A stretch of 64,000 bases of DNA. Source: Gracilimonas sediminicola (GTDB lineage: Bacteria > Bacteroidota > Rhodothermia > Balneolales > Balneolaceae). The notes under the pieces were generated by a model. That model had not been told where the DNA came from. It saw only the letters and a list, made by a program, of their open reading frames with translations, and ran no database searches. Location of the stretch: the NCBI RefSeq assembly GCF_024320785.1, contig NZ_JANDBC010000002.1, forward strand, positions 1 to 64,000, in the 5' to 3' direction. Positions 44,455-53,051 of this stretch are shown here, piece by piece; positions within the stretch are counted from its first letter, which is position 1, and each line of letters begins with the position of its first letter. Made by a program: the position numbers and the translations under genes.

Positions 44455-44859
44455 TCAAAGAATCAGAGCCAGAATCACTGCAACGACCGACAGCATCACC
44501 GCCACAGCAGATATGGTTATAAATATGGTGGTTCGCTTTTTTTCTGAACTCAGATCGGCCAATACTGCCGACACTAATGGATAGTTCACGCTCAGCCCTT
44601 CAAACTTTTCGGACATAAAGAATGTGGTAATATCTCCATCCTCGTTCTTGTAACTGTACTTTTTGTTGAAGTGGTAGTACAATCGCCCGAAGATCATGTC
44701 TTCATCAACACCACAAGCATCCGCTATTTCCTGGATGTTTACCGGTACGCGGATTCGGGCAATCCGGTCCGGTTCGTCCTTAGCGTACTTCTTGTACTCA
44801 TCATAGTAGCGATAGTAAATATCCTCAATGATCTCTAAGTCTGTTGGTATTTGATCCAT
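44455..44859 (-). CDS. Hypothetical protein with C-terminal membrane anchor
   Basis: 134 residues, not recognised. The soluble N-domain (to ~105) is acidic/aromatic, with VNIQEIADACGVDEDMIFGRLYYHFNKKY resembling a small winged-helix or HTH-like fold by pattern only. Residues ~110-134 form a hydrophobic C-terminal helix, giving a tail-anchored topology. It lies downstream of the MCP in the cheW operon, suggesting a link to receptor arrays. Confidence 0.75.
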   Translation of the reverse strand: MDQIPTDLEIIEDIYYRYYDEYKKYAKDEPDRIARIRVPVNIQEIADACGVDEDMIFGRLYYHFNKKYSYKNEDGDITTFFMSEKFEGLSVNYPLVSAVLADLSSEKKRTTIFITISAVAVMLSVVAVILALIL

Positions 44860-44890
44860 GTTAACCTCTCTGTGTTATTTATACTTGAAT

Positions 44891-44916
44891 AGAGGATCCG
44901 GGAAACCAGATCCTCT
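44891..44916 (-). other. 8-bp inverted repeat between MCP and orf134
   Basis: AGAGGATC...GATCCTCT with a 10-nt loop, directly after the MCP gene. No U-tract follows, so attenuation or RNA processing is more likely than full termination. Confidence 0.5.
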
Positions 44917-44952
44917 GCTACAAGTCATATTCATTTATGTAGTCGCGCCTGG

Positions 44953-46719
44953 TTAGAAATCACTGAAGTCATCATCATCCTCGAAAGGGATTAGTTCGTG
45001 AGCTTCTACTCTCTTGGAAGAACCATTTGAATGGCCGTTTGAGTGCGCTTCATGCTTCGATCCATTTCCGGATCTGCTTTGTTGACCATTGCCTTTACTG
45101 TGCCCATTATGGCCGTTTCCATTTGCAAAGCCATTTCTGATGGCTTTACTACTCGTGGCAGGCTGCTGCTCCGGGTTACGGATAAAAGATCCGTTTCCAA
45201 TACTTGCTGAACTACCTCCCCCAACAAGTCCGACCAGCTCTACAATGATGTTATTCAATTCATTGGCCTGAGAAGTCAACTCCTCAGCGGCACTGGCCGA
45301 TTCTTCGGATGAGGAAGCATTATCCTGAACCACGTTGTCCATTTCGGTCATAACCGAGGTCATTTGCTCAATGCCTACCGCCTGTTCTTTGGAAGCTGCT
45401 GAAATCTCCACTACAAGCGTACTTACACTTGAGATGCTTTGCTCTATTGCTTTCAGGTTTTCAGAAACCTCTTCGGCTACACTTGAACCACGGTCTGAAC
45501 TTGCCTGTGACTTCTGGATCAGTTCTGATGTATTCTGGGCAGCTTCCGCACTTCGCTGTGCCAGGTTACGTACTTCTTCCGCTACCACGGCAAAACCTTT
45601 TCCTGCCTCTCCGGCACGGGCTGCTTCAACAGCGGCATTCAATGCCAGCAGATTGGTCTGGAAGGCAATGTCGTCGATCGTGTTGATGATTTTGGATGTT
45701 TCCTGGGCAGAACTCTTAATCTCATTCATAGCCTGAACCATACGCTGCATGGCCTGAACCCCATTTTCAACCAACGGCTTCGACTCATTCATGGCCAGCT
45801 CGGCCTGACTTGAATTATCATCGGTTTGCTTAATTTGGGCAGCCATTTCTTCCAGAGATGATGTGGTTTCCTGAAGACTTGCAGCCTGTTCGCTGGCACT
45901 TTCAGCCAATTGCTGGCTTGCGCTCGACAGTTGCTCGGAGGACACACTAACCTGGTCGGAACCGGTTCTAAGTCTTTCGATTATGCTCTTAAGCGTACCA
46001 TTAATAGAACGGCCCACAAAGAAGCCAAATGCCATCACACCTAATACTGAGATCAAGGCTACCACGCTAATAATCCAGACATAGTTGTTTACCGTAGCCT
46101 GGGTATTGTCAGCCAGGGCTCTGGCGCCATTTTCAGCCGCCTCGTTTATAGCTACTGAACGATCCAGCAATTCCTGGTACTCAACAGCAGCATTCCTTTC
46201 CGCTTCAAATAAAGCATTACTTACTTTAGTCAGCTCCGATGGATCTGTGTTATTCTCCAGCGCCAGGGTTGCATTAAGATAAGCCTGAAGGTTACTTTCG
46301 TAGCTTTCAATAACTTCTTTAAGCCCCTGCATCTTCTCCTCCAAAACCGGGAGATCGTGGGCTTCTACATAGCTTTCAAATTCTGCATACTCTCCGTAAA
46401 TCTTCTCAAATCTCGAGAGTGCCGATTCCATATAGGAAACGTCGTTTGTGTTTGTAAACTGGAGGTGTTCGTAGCCAGCCTTGCGTACAGCTGTTTCAAA
46501 TGCCGCAGCGGTTCCCCACTCATTAAACGATACCTCAGATAAAGAGGTGGTGTTGTTTTGTATTTTATTGAGTGAGAATAGTGCGATAGCACCAAGAATC
46601 AGTGTTACCACAGTTGCAGATGCTGTAAGGAAAAATATTCTTTTCCCTATGGTCCAGCTACCTTCCGCATCACTTATACCCTGACTTACATTATTCAGAT
46701 AGTTATTAATCGATGACAT
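44953..46719 (-). CDS. Methyl-accepting chemotaxis protein
   Basis: 588 residues. TM1 ~27-50, a helical four-helix-bundle-type sensor, TM2 ~212-235, then the cytoplasmic signalling domain with the conserved tip [38 protein letters not shown]. No clear HAMP. After the coiled coil a Gly/Asn/Ser/His-rich linker leads to a C-terminal tail ending DDDDFSDF. It follows cheW by 33 bp. Confidence 0.96.
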   Translation of the reverse strand: MSSINNYLNNVSQGISDAEGSWTIGKRIFFLTASATVVTLILGAIALFSLNKIQNNTTSLSEVSFNEWGTAAAFETAVRKAGYEHLQFTNTNDVSYMESALSRFEKIYGEYAEFESYVEAHDLPVLEEKMQGLKEVIESYESNLQAYLNATLALENNTDPSELTKVSNALFEAERNAAVEYQELLDRSVAINEAAENGARALADNTQATVNNYVWIISVVALISVLGVMAFGFFVGRSINGTLKSIIERLRTGSDQVSVSSEQLSSASQQLAESASEQAASLQETTSSLEEMAAQIKQTDDNSSQAELAMNESKPLVENGVQAMQRMVQAMNEIKSSAQETSKIINTIDDIAFQTNLLALNAAVEAARAGEAGKGFAVVAEEVRNLAQRSAEAAQNTSELIQKSQASSDRGSSVAEEVSENLKAIEQSISSVSTLVVEISAASKEQAVGIEQMTSVMTEMDNVVQDNASSSEESASAAEELTSQANELNNIIVELVGLVGGGSSASIGNGSFIRNPEQQPATSSKAIRNGFANGNGHNGHSKGNGQQSRSGNGSKHEAHSNGHSNGSSKRVEAHELIPFEDDDDFSDF

Positions 46720-46752
46720 TGTTGCCTCATGTTTACGGTTTTAATTTGTTGA

Positions 46753-47265
46753 TTAAGCTGCGGTGTCGTTTGTCTCCAATACCTCTTCGGGCACATCAAA
46801 TAGTACTTTGTGGATATCAACGATCATTTTTACAGACTCCTTAACCTTACCAATACCCGCCAGGTATTCGCTGTTTCCCTTCACTCCAAATGATGGGACT
46901 TCTTCAATTTGATTGTCTTTGATATCAGCTACTTCCGATACCTTATCTACCAGTACGCCCATCAGGTAATCACCTTCCTGAACTACAATCACGCAGGTCT
47001 CGTCGGTGTCTTCAACTGCCGGCAATTCAAAGCGAAGCCGCAGGTTCATTACCGGTACAATTTTACCTCTCAGGTTTAACACCCCGCGAATGTACTTCGG
47101 CATCTTGGGAACGGGGGTAATCGGCATCAGGCCAATGATTTCCTGTACTTTTAATATTTCGATTGCGTACTCCTCTTTACCTAAAAAGAAGCTGAGAAAT
47201 TTTCCGCCAGCTATTATATGGCCGATTTCTTCGGCCTCTTTTTCTTTAACCAGTGTTTCTTCCAT
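46753..47265 (-). CDS. cheW: CheW, receptor-kinase coupling protein
   Basis: 170 residues. CheW fold: FFLGKEEYAIEILKVQEIIGLMPITPVPKMPKYIRGVLNLRGKIVPVMNLRLRF, then CVIVVQEGDYLMGVLVDKVSEVADI. It bridges MCPs and CheA at the array. A sigma-28-type promoter lies ~105 bp upstream. First gene of the cheW-MCP-orf134-RR-HK group. Confidence 0.97.
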   Translation of the reverse strand: MEETLVKEKEAEEIGHIIAGGKFLSFFLGKEEYAIEILKVQEIIGLMPITPVPKMPKYIRGVLNLRGKIVPVMNLRLRFELPAVEDTDETCVIVVQEGDYLMGVLVDKVSEVADIKDNQIEEVPSFGVKGNSEYLAGIGKVKESVKMIVDIHKVLFDVPEEVLETNDTAA

Positions 47266-47370
47266 GTCGATGATAGTTTTGCTTCTTTACAGGCAATGGG
47301 ATCCGGACGTTGAGGGGTCTCATGCCGGTTTCCTTCGCCAAAAAGCATAATTATTGGTTTGATAATTACA

Positions 47371-47396
47371 TTATCGGACATCCACAGATTTTCTTA
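47371..47396 (-). promoter_or_regulatory. Sigma-28-type promoter for cheW operon
   Basis: Minus strand TAAG-N14-TCCGATAA, same architecture as the other candidates. It gives a leader of about 100 nt before cheW. Confidence 0.65.
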
Positions 47397-47416
47397 AATG
47401 ATTTTAATGTGCCGGA

Positions 47417-47549
47417 CTAACTATTTATGAAGGGAGCAACCTTGTAGCGTCCGCAGGTCCTGCAAGCGTTGTAGGGATATCGACCCATATTACCCGGCGA
47501 ATGCTCCAGGGGCTTTTATACACCAGGAGGTTCTTCTCTTTATCCTCCT
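47417..47549. other. GC-rich, inverted-repeat-rich intergenic segment
   Basis: The gap 47266-47746 has no confident gene. Within it GGAGCA (47433-47438) pairs with TGCTCC (47502-47507), enclosing a GCAGG/CCTGC inner repeat, and AGGAGG (47525-47530) pairs with CCTCCT (47544-47549). A 23-codon ORF with a CxxC pair (47488 to 47417, minus) is present but unsupported. It could be a structured RNA or a dispersed repeat. Confidence 0.35.
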
Positions 47550-47675
47550 AATTAACCTATGCGTAAGAATATGGATGTGTAGATCTCTCTTATTATGCAA
47601 CCTTACCTTGCAAAACCTCTCTCTATTTGGGATGAAGGTATTTTGTAATTGGAGGTGAAAAACATGCCCATAAAA

Positions 47676-47711
47676 AAAGCATTACCCTGGTCAGGATAAT
47701 GCTTTTAGCCA
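47676..47711. terminator. Terminator after the TonB-C gene
   Basis: AAAAAAGCATTACCC...GGATAATGCTTTT, a hairpin with A/T tracts on both sides, ~36 bp past the stop at 47747. Confidence 0.75.
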
Positions 47712-47746
47712 ATTATTGGGGATGTTATGTCTTAGTCTAAAGTTCT

Positions 47747-48178
47747 TTAGCTGTTGATCTTGAAGCTTACCGGAAGGGTGTAGTATACCTTAACGGGTTT
47801 TCCTTGTAATTTACCCGGTGTAAACTTCACTTTTTTAATGCCCTCTACTGCAGCTTGCCCACAGCCGGCGCCGATATCTTTAATCACTTCCGGGTTTTTA
47901 ACATCACCGTTTTCATCAACCACAAATTTCACAAAAACCCGGCCTTCTACACGTCCGGCTATGGCAGCCCGGGGATATTCAATATTCTTATATACCTCTT
48001 TGATACCTCCATCAATTTCCGGCATCTGGTCCACTACATCATAAATTGTAACTGAGTCGTCAGCAACAACTTCAAAAGCCGGGTTGTCAACAAAATCTGG
48101 TACTGTTTCAGCGTTTGCACTCGTTACCACCAAAAGGGCAATTACAAAAGAAAAAAGTTGTATTGATTTCTTAAGCAT
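47747..48178 (-). CDS. Secreted protein with TonB C-terminal domain
   Basis: 143 residues. A cleavable signal (SFVIALLVVTSANA-ET) followed by a TonB_C domain (IEYPRAAIAGRVEGRVFVKFVVDENGDVKNPEVIKDIGAGCGQAAVEGIKKVKFTPGKLQGKPVKVYYTLPVSF). It lacks the inner-membrane anchor and Pro-rich spacer of classical TonB, so it is a free periplasmic TonB-C protein of the Bacteroidota kind. A perfect GCCGATAA box lies 60 bp upstream. Confidence 0.88.
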   Translation of the reverse strand: MLKKSIQLFSFVIALLVVTSANAETVPDFVDNPAFEVVADDSVTIYDVVDQMPEIDGGIKEVYKNIEYPRAAIAGRVEGRVFVKFVVDENGDVKNPEVIKDIGAGCGQAAVEGIKKVKFTPGKLQGKPVKVYYTLPVSFKINS

Positions 48179-48237
48179 GGGTTTTCCTCAATTTTAGATG
48201 TAGAAAAAGTTTTCACGTATTAGCATTTCTAAATCAA

Positions 48238-48263
48238 TTATCGGCAGTACTAAAGCTTTCTTA
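48238..48263 (-). promoter_or_regulatory. Sigma-28-type promoter for the TonB-C gene
   Basis: Minus strand TAAG-N14-GCCGATAA, with a perfect consensus -10 box, ~60 bp before ATG 48178. Confidence 0.6.
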
Positions 48264-48336
48264 AGTTTTTTCTTAAAATTTTTTAATAAAACTTTTTTAA
48301 CCCTTCAAGAACACTTATTAGAGCCGATTTACCCAC

Positions 48337-48368
48337 AAAAAAAGCAGTAGAAATTACTTCCTACTGCT
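48337..48368 (-). terminator. Strong rho-independent terminator after REC-kinase gene
   Basis: Minus strand AGCAGTAG...CTACTGCT followed by seven T. Between it and the stop at 48493 a second inverted repeat, TTAGGGA/TCCCTAA, folds the 3' untranslated region. Together with the promoter at 48238 these account for the 314-bp gap 48179-48492. Confidence 0.9.
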
Positions 48369-48492
48369 CACATAAATGTCAAAACTGAGTTTGATTAGGG
48401 AACGAGTCTAACATATCGGATGGATATCCATGTAAATCAATAGCGACTATTCGATTCCCTAACGCACGGGACTCAAGTTCGCCCACGTATTG

Positions 48493-49635
48493 TTAAGCGG
48501 CTATGACCGCTTGCTCCGATTGCGGGATAACCAGGGTGAAGGTAGAACCGGCTCCCTCTTCACTTTCTACCACTATTTTTCCACCATGTAGTTTTGCGAG
48601 TTCGTTACAAAGCAAAAGCCCGAAGCCCGCACCATTTTTGTTCATTGAGGTTTCATTCTTTGGGTGTACCATCTTAAAAAGCCGCCCCTGGATTTCTTCC
48701 GACATCCCAATACCATAATCCTTCACCGTTATCTTGAGGTTTTGTTCAGCCTCAATATTGATTTCGATGCTGCTGCCTTTTTTGTCGCTGAATTTGATGG
48801 CGTTTGTCAAAAAATTTCGGATTATAGTTCGGATGAAAGACTTATCTGCATTTACTTCAAAGTCTTCTTGTGGATGTATATGAATCGTAACTCCTTTTTT
48901 TTCAGCTACAAATTCCATCATTTTTACATCTTCTTGAATGGCCTTGATCAAAGAAAAATCGCTCGGATTTACCTTCATTTCTTTACTCTGTACCCGGGCC
49001 CAGCTCAATAAATCGGTTAGCAGGTTCCATAAGTTCGTGGAGGACTCGTTGATTAATGTGAGTAATTTTCTCAACCTCTCGGGCTCCGTTTCTTCAAGAT
49101 CGGTTAGCAGCATATTTATGACCCCGCTTATGCCGTTTACCGGTCCTCTAAGGTCGTGCCCAATCACTGAATAAATCCGGTCTTTCATAAGGCCTAACTC
49201 ATTCAACTTTTCATTCTGCTCCTTCAGCTTGTCTTTTGAAAGTTTCAGGGAAATATGCGTATCTACCCTTGCCAGTAGTTCCTGGTTGTTGAACGGCTTG
49301 GTCACGTAATCGGCCCCTCCCAGATTTAACCCTTTTACCACACTTTCCTGCTCTACTTTAGCAGTAAGAAAAATAACCGGAATGTGATTTAGCTCAGGAT
49401 CTGCTTTCAATTCTTCACACACCTCAAATCCATTTTTACCGGGCATCATTACATCCAGCAATATTAAGTCGGGCTGATATTTTCGAACACTATTCACCAC
49501 CTGTTCCGGTTTTGAAACGGCCGCGATTTTATAGCCTTCGTCACGCAGGGTGTTACCCAACAGCTGAAGGTTTTTAGGAATATCATCCACAATAAGAATA
49601 AAACCTTTTTCTTTACTACTGCTTTGCTCGTTCAT
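48493..49635 (-). CDS. Receiver-histidine kinase (REC-HisKA-HATPase)
   Basis: 380 residues. A receiver domain (residues ~10-130: FILIVDDIPKNLQLL, LILLDVMMPGKNGFE, FLTAKVEQESVVKG, YVTKPF), then a HisKA box YSVIGHDLRGPVNGISGVINMLL, then HATPase with NFLTNAIKFS and NGAGFGLLLCNELAKLHGG. Cytoplasmic. It overlaps the upstream hybrid kinase by 20 bp, so it probably receives phosphate from it. Confidence 0.93.
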   Translation of the reverse strand: MNEQSSSKEKGFILIVDDIPKNLQLLGNTLRDEGYKIAAVSKPEQVVNSVRKYQPDLILLDVMMPGKNGFEVCEELKADPELNHIPVIFLTAKVEQESVVKGLNLGGADYVTKPFNNQELLARVDTHISLKLSKDKLKEQNEKLNELGLMKDRIYSVIGHDLRGPVNGISGVINMLLTDLEETEPERLRKLLTLINESSTNLWNLLTDLLSWARVQSKEMKVNPSDFSLIKAIQEDVKMMEFVAEKKGVTIHIHPQEDFEVNADKSFIRTIIRNFLTNAIKFSDKKGSSIEINIEAEQNLKITVKDYGIGMSEEIQGRLFKMVHPKNETSMNKNGAGFGLLLCNELAKLHGGKIVVESEEGAGSTFTLVIPQSEQAVIAA

Positions 49636-52600
49636 AGCTTTTTACTGATTCCTTATTGTTTGATGCCACCGGTATATTCATGCTAATCATCCGGTCGTAG
49701 TTCTGAAGTGTTGCCTCAATGCCTTCTATATCAAAACAGGAGGCATATTCCAGAAGGTTATCGGCCAAAACTTCCAGACCTGAAATATTTAATTCCGAGC
49801 CGGCCTTTTTTAGTTCTTCCCCAAAAATTTCGAGCGTATCCATCATCAGTGCCTGGCGGTCAATTTCCTGCATAAGTATATTCAGCCTTGGCTCCCATGT
49901 AACCTTAAATTCTTCCACCTTACTGGCAGGCCACTCTTCTTTTAGTTCTGATAAATCTAAACCTGCCTTAGATTCTGCTATAGTTGCTCCTTCATTTGCA
50001 TTCTTTAACTCTAAGAACTGGCTTAAGCTTCCCACAAGTTTGGCATAACTAATGGGCTTGCGCAGATACCCGTCAAATCCCAATTCTTTTACTTCATCAC
50101 CGTATCCGATAAAGCCGGAGGCCGTTAAGGCAAGAATTTTAATGTCGGGATTATGCTCTTTAATGATTTTCATAGTTTCCACACCATTCAGGCCCGGCAT
50201 TTTAATATCCATCAGGATAAGATCGATAGCGTGCTCTTTGGCTTTTTTAATGGCTTCACTCCCATCACAAGCCTGAAGAATAGTGAGGGGCTGATCTTTC
50301 AGAAATTCCGCAATCAGCTCTCTGTTGGTAAGAATGTCGTCTGTAACCAGAATGGTAGCTTCCTCAAATACCATACTATCGGCAGCCACGTCATCACCTT
50401 TTTGCTCTACAGCTACAGAAGAAGTAACCACCTTTGGAATGGTAACGATAAAGCAGCTTCCCTTACCCACCTCGCTTTCTACAGCAATCGAACCTCCTGC
50501 CATTTCTACGAGCTTTTTGCTGATTGAAAGCCCCAAACCGGTTCCTCCATACTCATCGGTAATCTTTCTTCCCTGCTGCTCAAACGCATTGAAAATTTGA
50601 TCCATTCGATGCTGCGCAATGCCAATACCGGTATCACTTACTTTGATGATCAGGTCCACTTTACTGAGATCCTGTTGTTCAAGGTTAGCCCCCAGCTCTA
50701 TGATTACTTTCCCTTTTTTGGTGAATTTGATGGCATTTCCTACCAGATTAAACAGAACCTGCCGAAGCTGAGCTTCATCGAGCAAAAGAGCATCCGGTAT
50801 TTGATCTTCGATAACTGCGTCCAGTTCTATTCCATTCTGCTCACTTTTCACCGAAAAGATGTCTTTAATCTCCCGAACAAAACTCTTCACATCTACAGGA
50901 CTCAAACTTATTTCCTGCTTACCGGCTTCAATTTTTGAGAGGTCCAGAATATCGTTAATCAGCTGTAAAAGCATCTTGCCGCTGCTGGTAATATTCTGCA
51001 GATATTTTTCACTAACCCCCGTTGTAGCTCTTTTCTGAAGCAATTCGGTAAATCCCAGAATGGAGTTCATCGGGGTTCGGATTTCATGGCTGATATTGGC
51101 AAGAAATTCACTTTTAGCCTTATTGGCTGCCTCGGCTTCTTCTTTTGCCTTCAGCAACTCCAGTTCCATCTTCTTACGATCTGTCAGGTCCTGAAATACC
51201 CCGTACAACTTATATATGGTTCCATCCTCTTTTCTCTCTGCCAACCCCATGGCCCTAACCCACCGCTCATTTCCCTTGGCAGTTATAAATGGCACTTCCA
51301 CATCATAGCCTTCCCCTGTTTCTGCTGTGTGAGTAACCGCCTTTTCAATAATATCACGAGCCTTTCCCGGAAAATAACTCAGACCGTCCTCCAGATTTGT
51401 ATCAATGCCAACAGGAAGTTCATGGATATGATATATTTCTTCGGTCCATAAAGATTTACCCGTATCCAGATACAACTCCCACCCCCCAACAGCTGCCATT
51501 TTATTGGTTTCTTTCAGTAATATCTCAAGTCGTTTTCTCTCTGTAACATCACGGGAACCGGTACGGAGTTTTATAACCTCTCCTGCTTCATTAAGCACGG
51601 GTTCTGTTGTGGTTTCGAACCAGATATATTCACCGGTTTTCTTTCTTATCCGGTAAGTAAAACTCTTAACTTGTTCGCCTCGCTTTGCTTTCTCATGAGA
51701 CTCAGCTTGTATCATTTCCAAATCTTCCGGATGAAAGAGTACATACGGGCTGGTACCAATAAGTTCTTCCGGCTTATAACCTAAGAGTTGTTCTGAAACC
51801 GGGGAAACGTATAGGTAGGTGCCATCGGCCTGATGCAAGCAAACCATATCAGCCGAGTGATTCGCCAATAATTGATACATCTCCCGGCTTTCTTCTAACT
51901 CTTCCTCAATGTGTTTTTTTTCAAGGATAGATCCGATCCACTCGCTTAATAACGTAATGGTATCCTTATCGCCATGGGTAAACTCTGGCCTCTTTTTCTC
52001 ACTGGAAAAATTCAGGGTCCCATACAGTTCACCATCCACATATACCGGTGCGCCAATGTAGCTTTCCAGCTTAAAATGCTCGTAACACACATGGTGGCAA
52101 TAATTCGACTTGCCCATGTGATTGATCGCCAGCACTTCTTTATCCTTCAACATTATGTTGCAGTAGGTATTGGCCAGCTCAAACTCCATTCCCTTTTCCA
52201 GCCCGGAACCGGACGGGTAGAAATAATCTACAAGGTACTTCTGATCCTTTATCGAACTGATGATGCCCAATTCCAATTCAAGCAGTTCGGAGGTAAGCTT
52301 CAGAGACTCGTTAATTTGTTGATCGTAATTATGGGTATCCTGGCTCATTACTTTTACCAGCAAATGAAGCTGGTCGGCAAGCTGCTGCAAGTTTGCTTCT
52401 TTGTTCTTCTGATCCCTCAAATCATGGATTAACCCCAAAAAGCCAATCGTGTCCCCTGCATGATTCTTTACCACGCTTCCTATGGTTTCTGCTATAAACT
52501 CAGTCCCATTTTTAGTTCGATAAGCTAACTCATAGGAAACCTGTTCTATCGTAGATGCTTTATTGTATTTCGTTCTTCCCGTTTCTTTAAAGTCCTCTTT

Positions 52601-52795
52601 TTCAGCATAAAGGATGGCTGTTTTTTTTCCCATCACTTCATTCCGTGAAAACCCGAAGGTATCTTCAAAAGCTTTGTTAACAGCCAAAATTTCCCGATCT
52701 GCATTCGTTATTATAGCCGCATAGGGAAATGACTTGAATGCTGATTTAAGAAAATCAGTATTCACATTAGCTAAAAATTGGTCTTCCGTTTTCAT
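49616..52795 (-). CDS. Multi-PAS/GAF hybrid histidine kinase
   Basis: 1059 residues. Domain order: PAS (~15-130), GAF (~150-300), PAS (~305-420), PAS (~430-550), HisKA (FLANISHEIRTPMNSILGF, ~568), HATPase (LVGNAIKFTKKG, GTGLGLSISKKLVEMAGG), REC (TILVTDDILTNRELI, LILMDIKMPGLNG, ~810-930), and a helical C-terminal ~100 residues shaped like an Hpt module but without an evident histidine. No membrane segment, so it senses internal cues. A GCCGATAA box at 52831-52838 lies upstream, with a poor -35. Confidence 0.93.
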   Translation of the reverse strand: MKTEDQFLANVNTDFLKSAFKSFPYAAIITNADREILAVNKAFEDTFGFSRNEVMGKKTAILYAEKEDFKETGRTKYNKASTIEQVSYELAYRTKNGTEFIAETIGSVVKNHAGDTIGFLGLIHDLRDQKNKEANLQQLADQLHLLVKVMSQDTHNYDQQINESLKLTSELLELELGIISSIKDQKYLVDYFYPSGSGLEKGMEFELANTYCNIMLKDKEVLAINHMGKSNYCHHVCYEHFKLESYIGAPVYVDGELYGTLNFSSEKKRPEFTHGDKDTITLLSEWIGSILEKKHIEEELEESREMYQLLANHSADMVCLHQADGTYLYVSPVSEQLLGYKPEELIGTSPYVLFHPEDLEMIQAESHEKAKRGEQVKSFTYRIRKKTGEYIWFETTTEPVLNEAGEVIKLRTGSRDVTERKRLEILLKETNKMAAVGGWELYLDTGKSLWTEEIYHIHELPVGIDTNLEDGLSYFPGKARDIIEKAVTHTAETGEGYDVEVPFITAKGNERWVRAMGLAERKEDGTIYKLYGVFQDLTDRKKMELELLKAKEEAEAANKAKSEFLANISHEIRTPMNSILGFTELLQKRATTGVSEKYLQNITSSGKMLLQLINDILDLSKIEAGKQEISLSPVDVKSFVREIKDIFSVKSEQNGIELDAVIEDQIPDALLLDEAQLRQVLFNLVGNAIKFTKKGKVIIELGANLEQQDLSKVDLIIKVSDTGIGIAQHRMDQIFNAFEQQGRKITDEYGGTGLGLSISKKLVEMAGGSIAVESEVGKGSCFIVTIPKVVTSSVAVEQKGDDVAADSMVFEEATILVTDDILTNRELIAEFLKDQPLTILQACDGSEAIKKAKEHAIDLILMDIKMPGLNGVETMKIIKEHNPDIKILALTASGFIGYGDEVKELGFDGYLRKPISYAKLVGSLSQFLELKNANEGATIAESKAGLDLSELKEEWPASKVEEFKVTWEPRLNILMQEIDRQALMMDTLEIFGEELKKAGSELNISGLEVLADNLLEYASCFDIEGIEATLQNYDRMISMNIPVASNNKESVKSYERAKQ

Positions 52796-52830
52796 GTTTT
52801 CTTCATAGGTATATGGCGGATTGAAATTGC

Positions 52831-52838
52831 TTATCGGC
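52831..52838 (-). promoter_or_regulatory. GCCGATAA box before hybrid kinase
   Basis: Perfect sigma-28 -10 octamer on the minus strand, 36 bp before ATG 52795, but no TAAG/TAAA at the expected distance. Weak candidate. Confidence 0.35.
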
Positions 52839-52990
52839 TTTTCTCCTTTCTTGTGAAGAAAAAGCCCCCAATCATTTCATTAGAAAATTTTAACAATAAA
52901 AGGTAGATGCTACCCGTGAATAATGAATCAGCTTTTCAACCTAAAATTGAAATGAATGGGATTTAGGTATTTTCACCTAAACACAACTCT

Positions 52991-53022
52991 AAAAAAGGCA
53001 GTGAAGATTTCTCTTCACTGCC
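52991..53022 (-). terminator. Rho-independent terminator after second MCP
   Basis: Minus strand GGCAGTGAAG...CTTCACTGCC (10-bp perfect stem) then TTTTTT. Confidence 0.93.
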
Positions 53023-53051
53023 TGATTGATAAATTAATCGGGGAAATTGAA

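Noticed and set aside
47417-47488. 23-codon minus-strand ORF with a CxxC pair
   Set aside because: Too short, no ribosome site at a suitable distance, and it overlaps strong inverted repeats.
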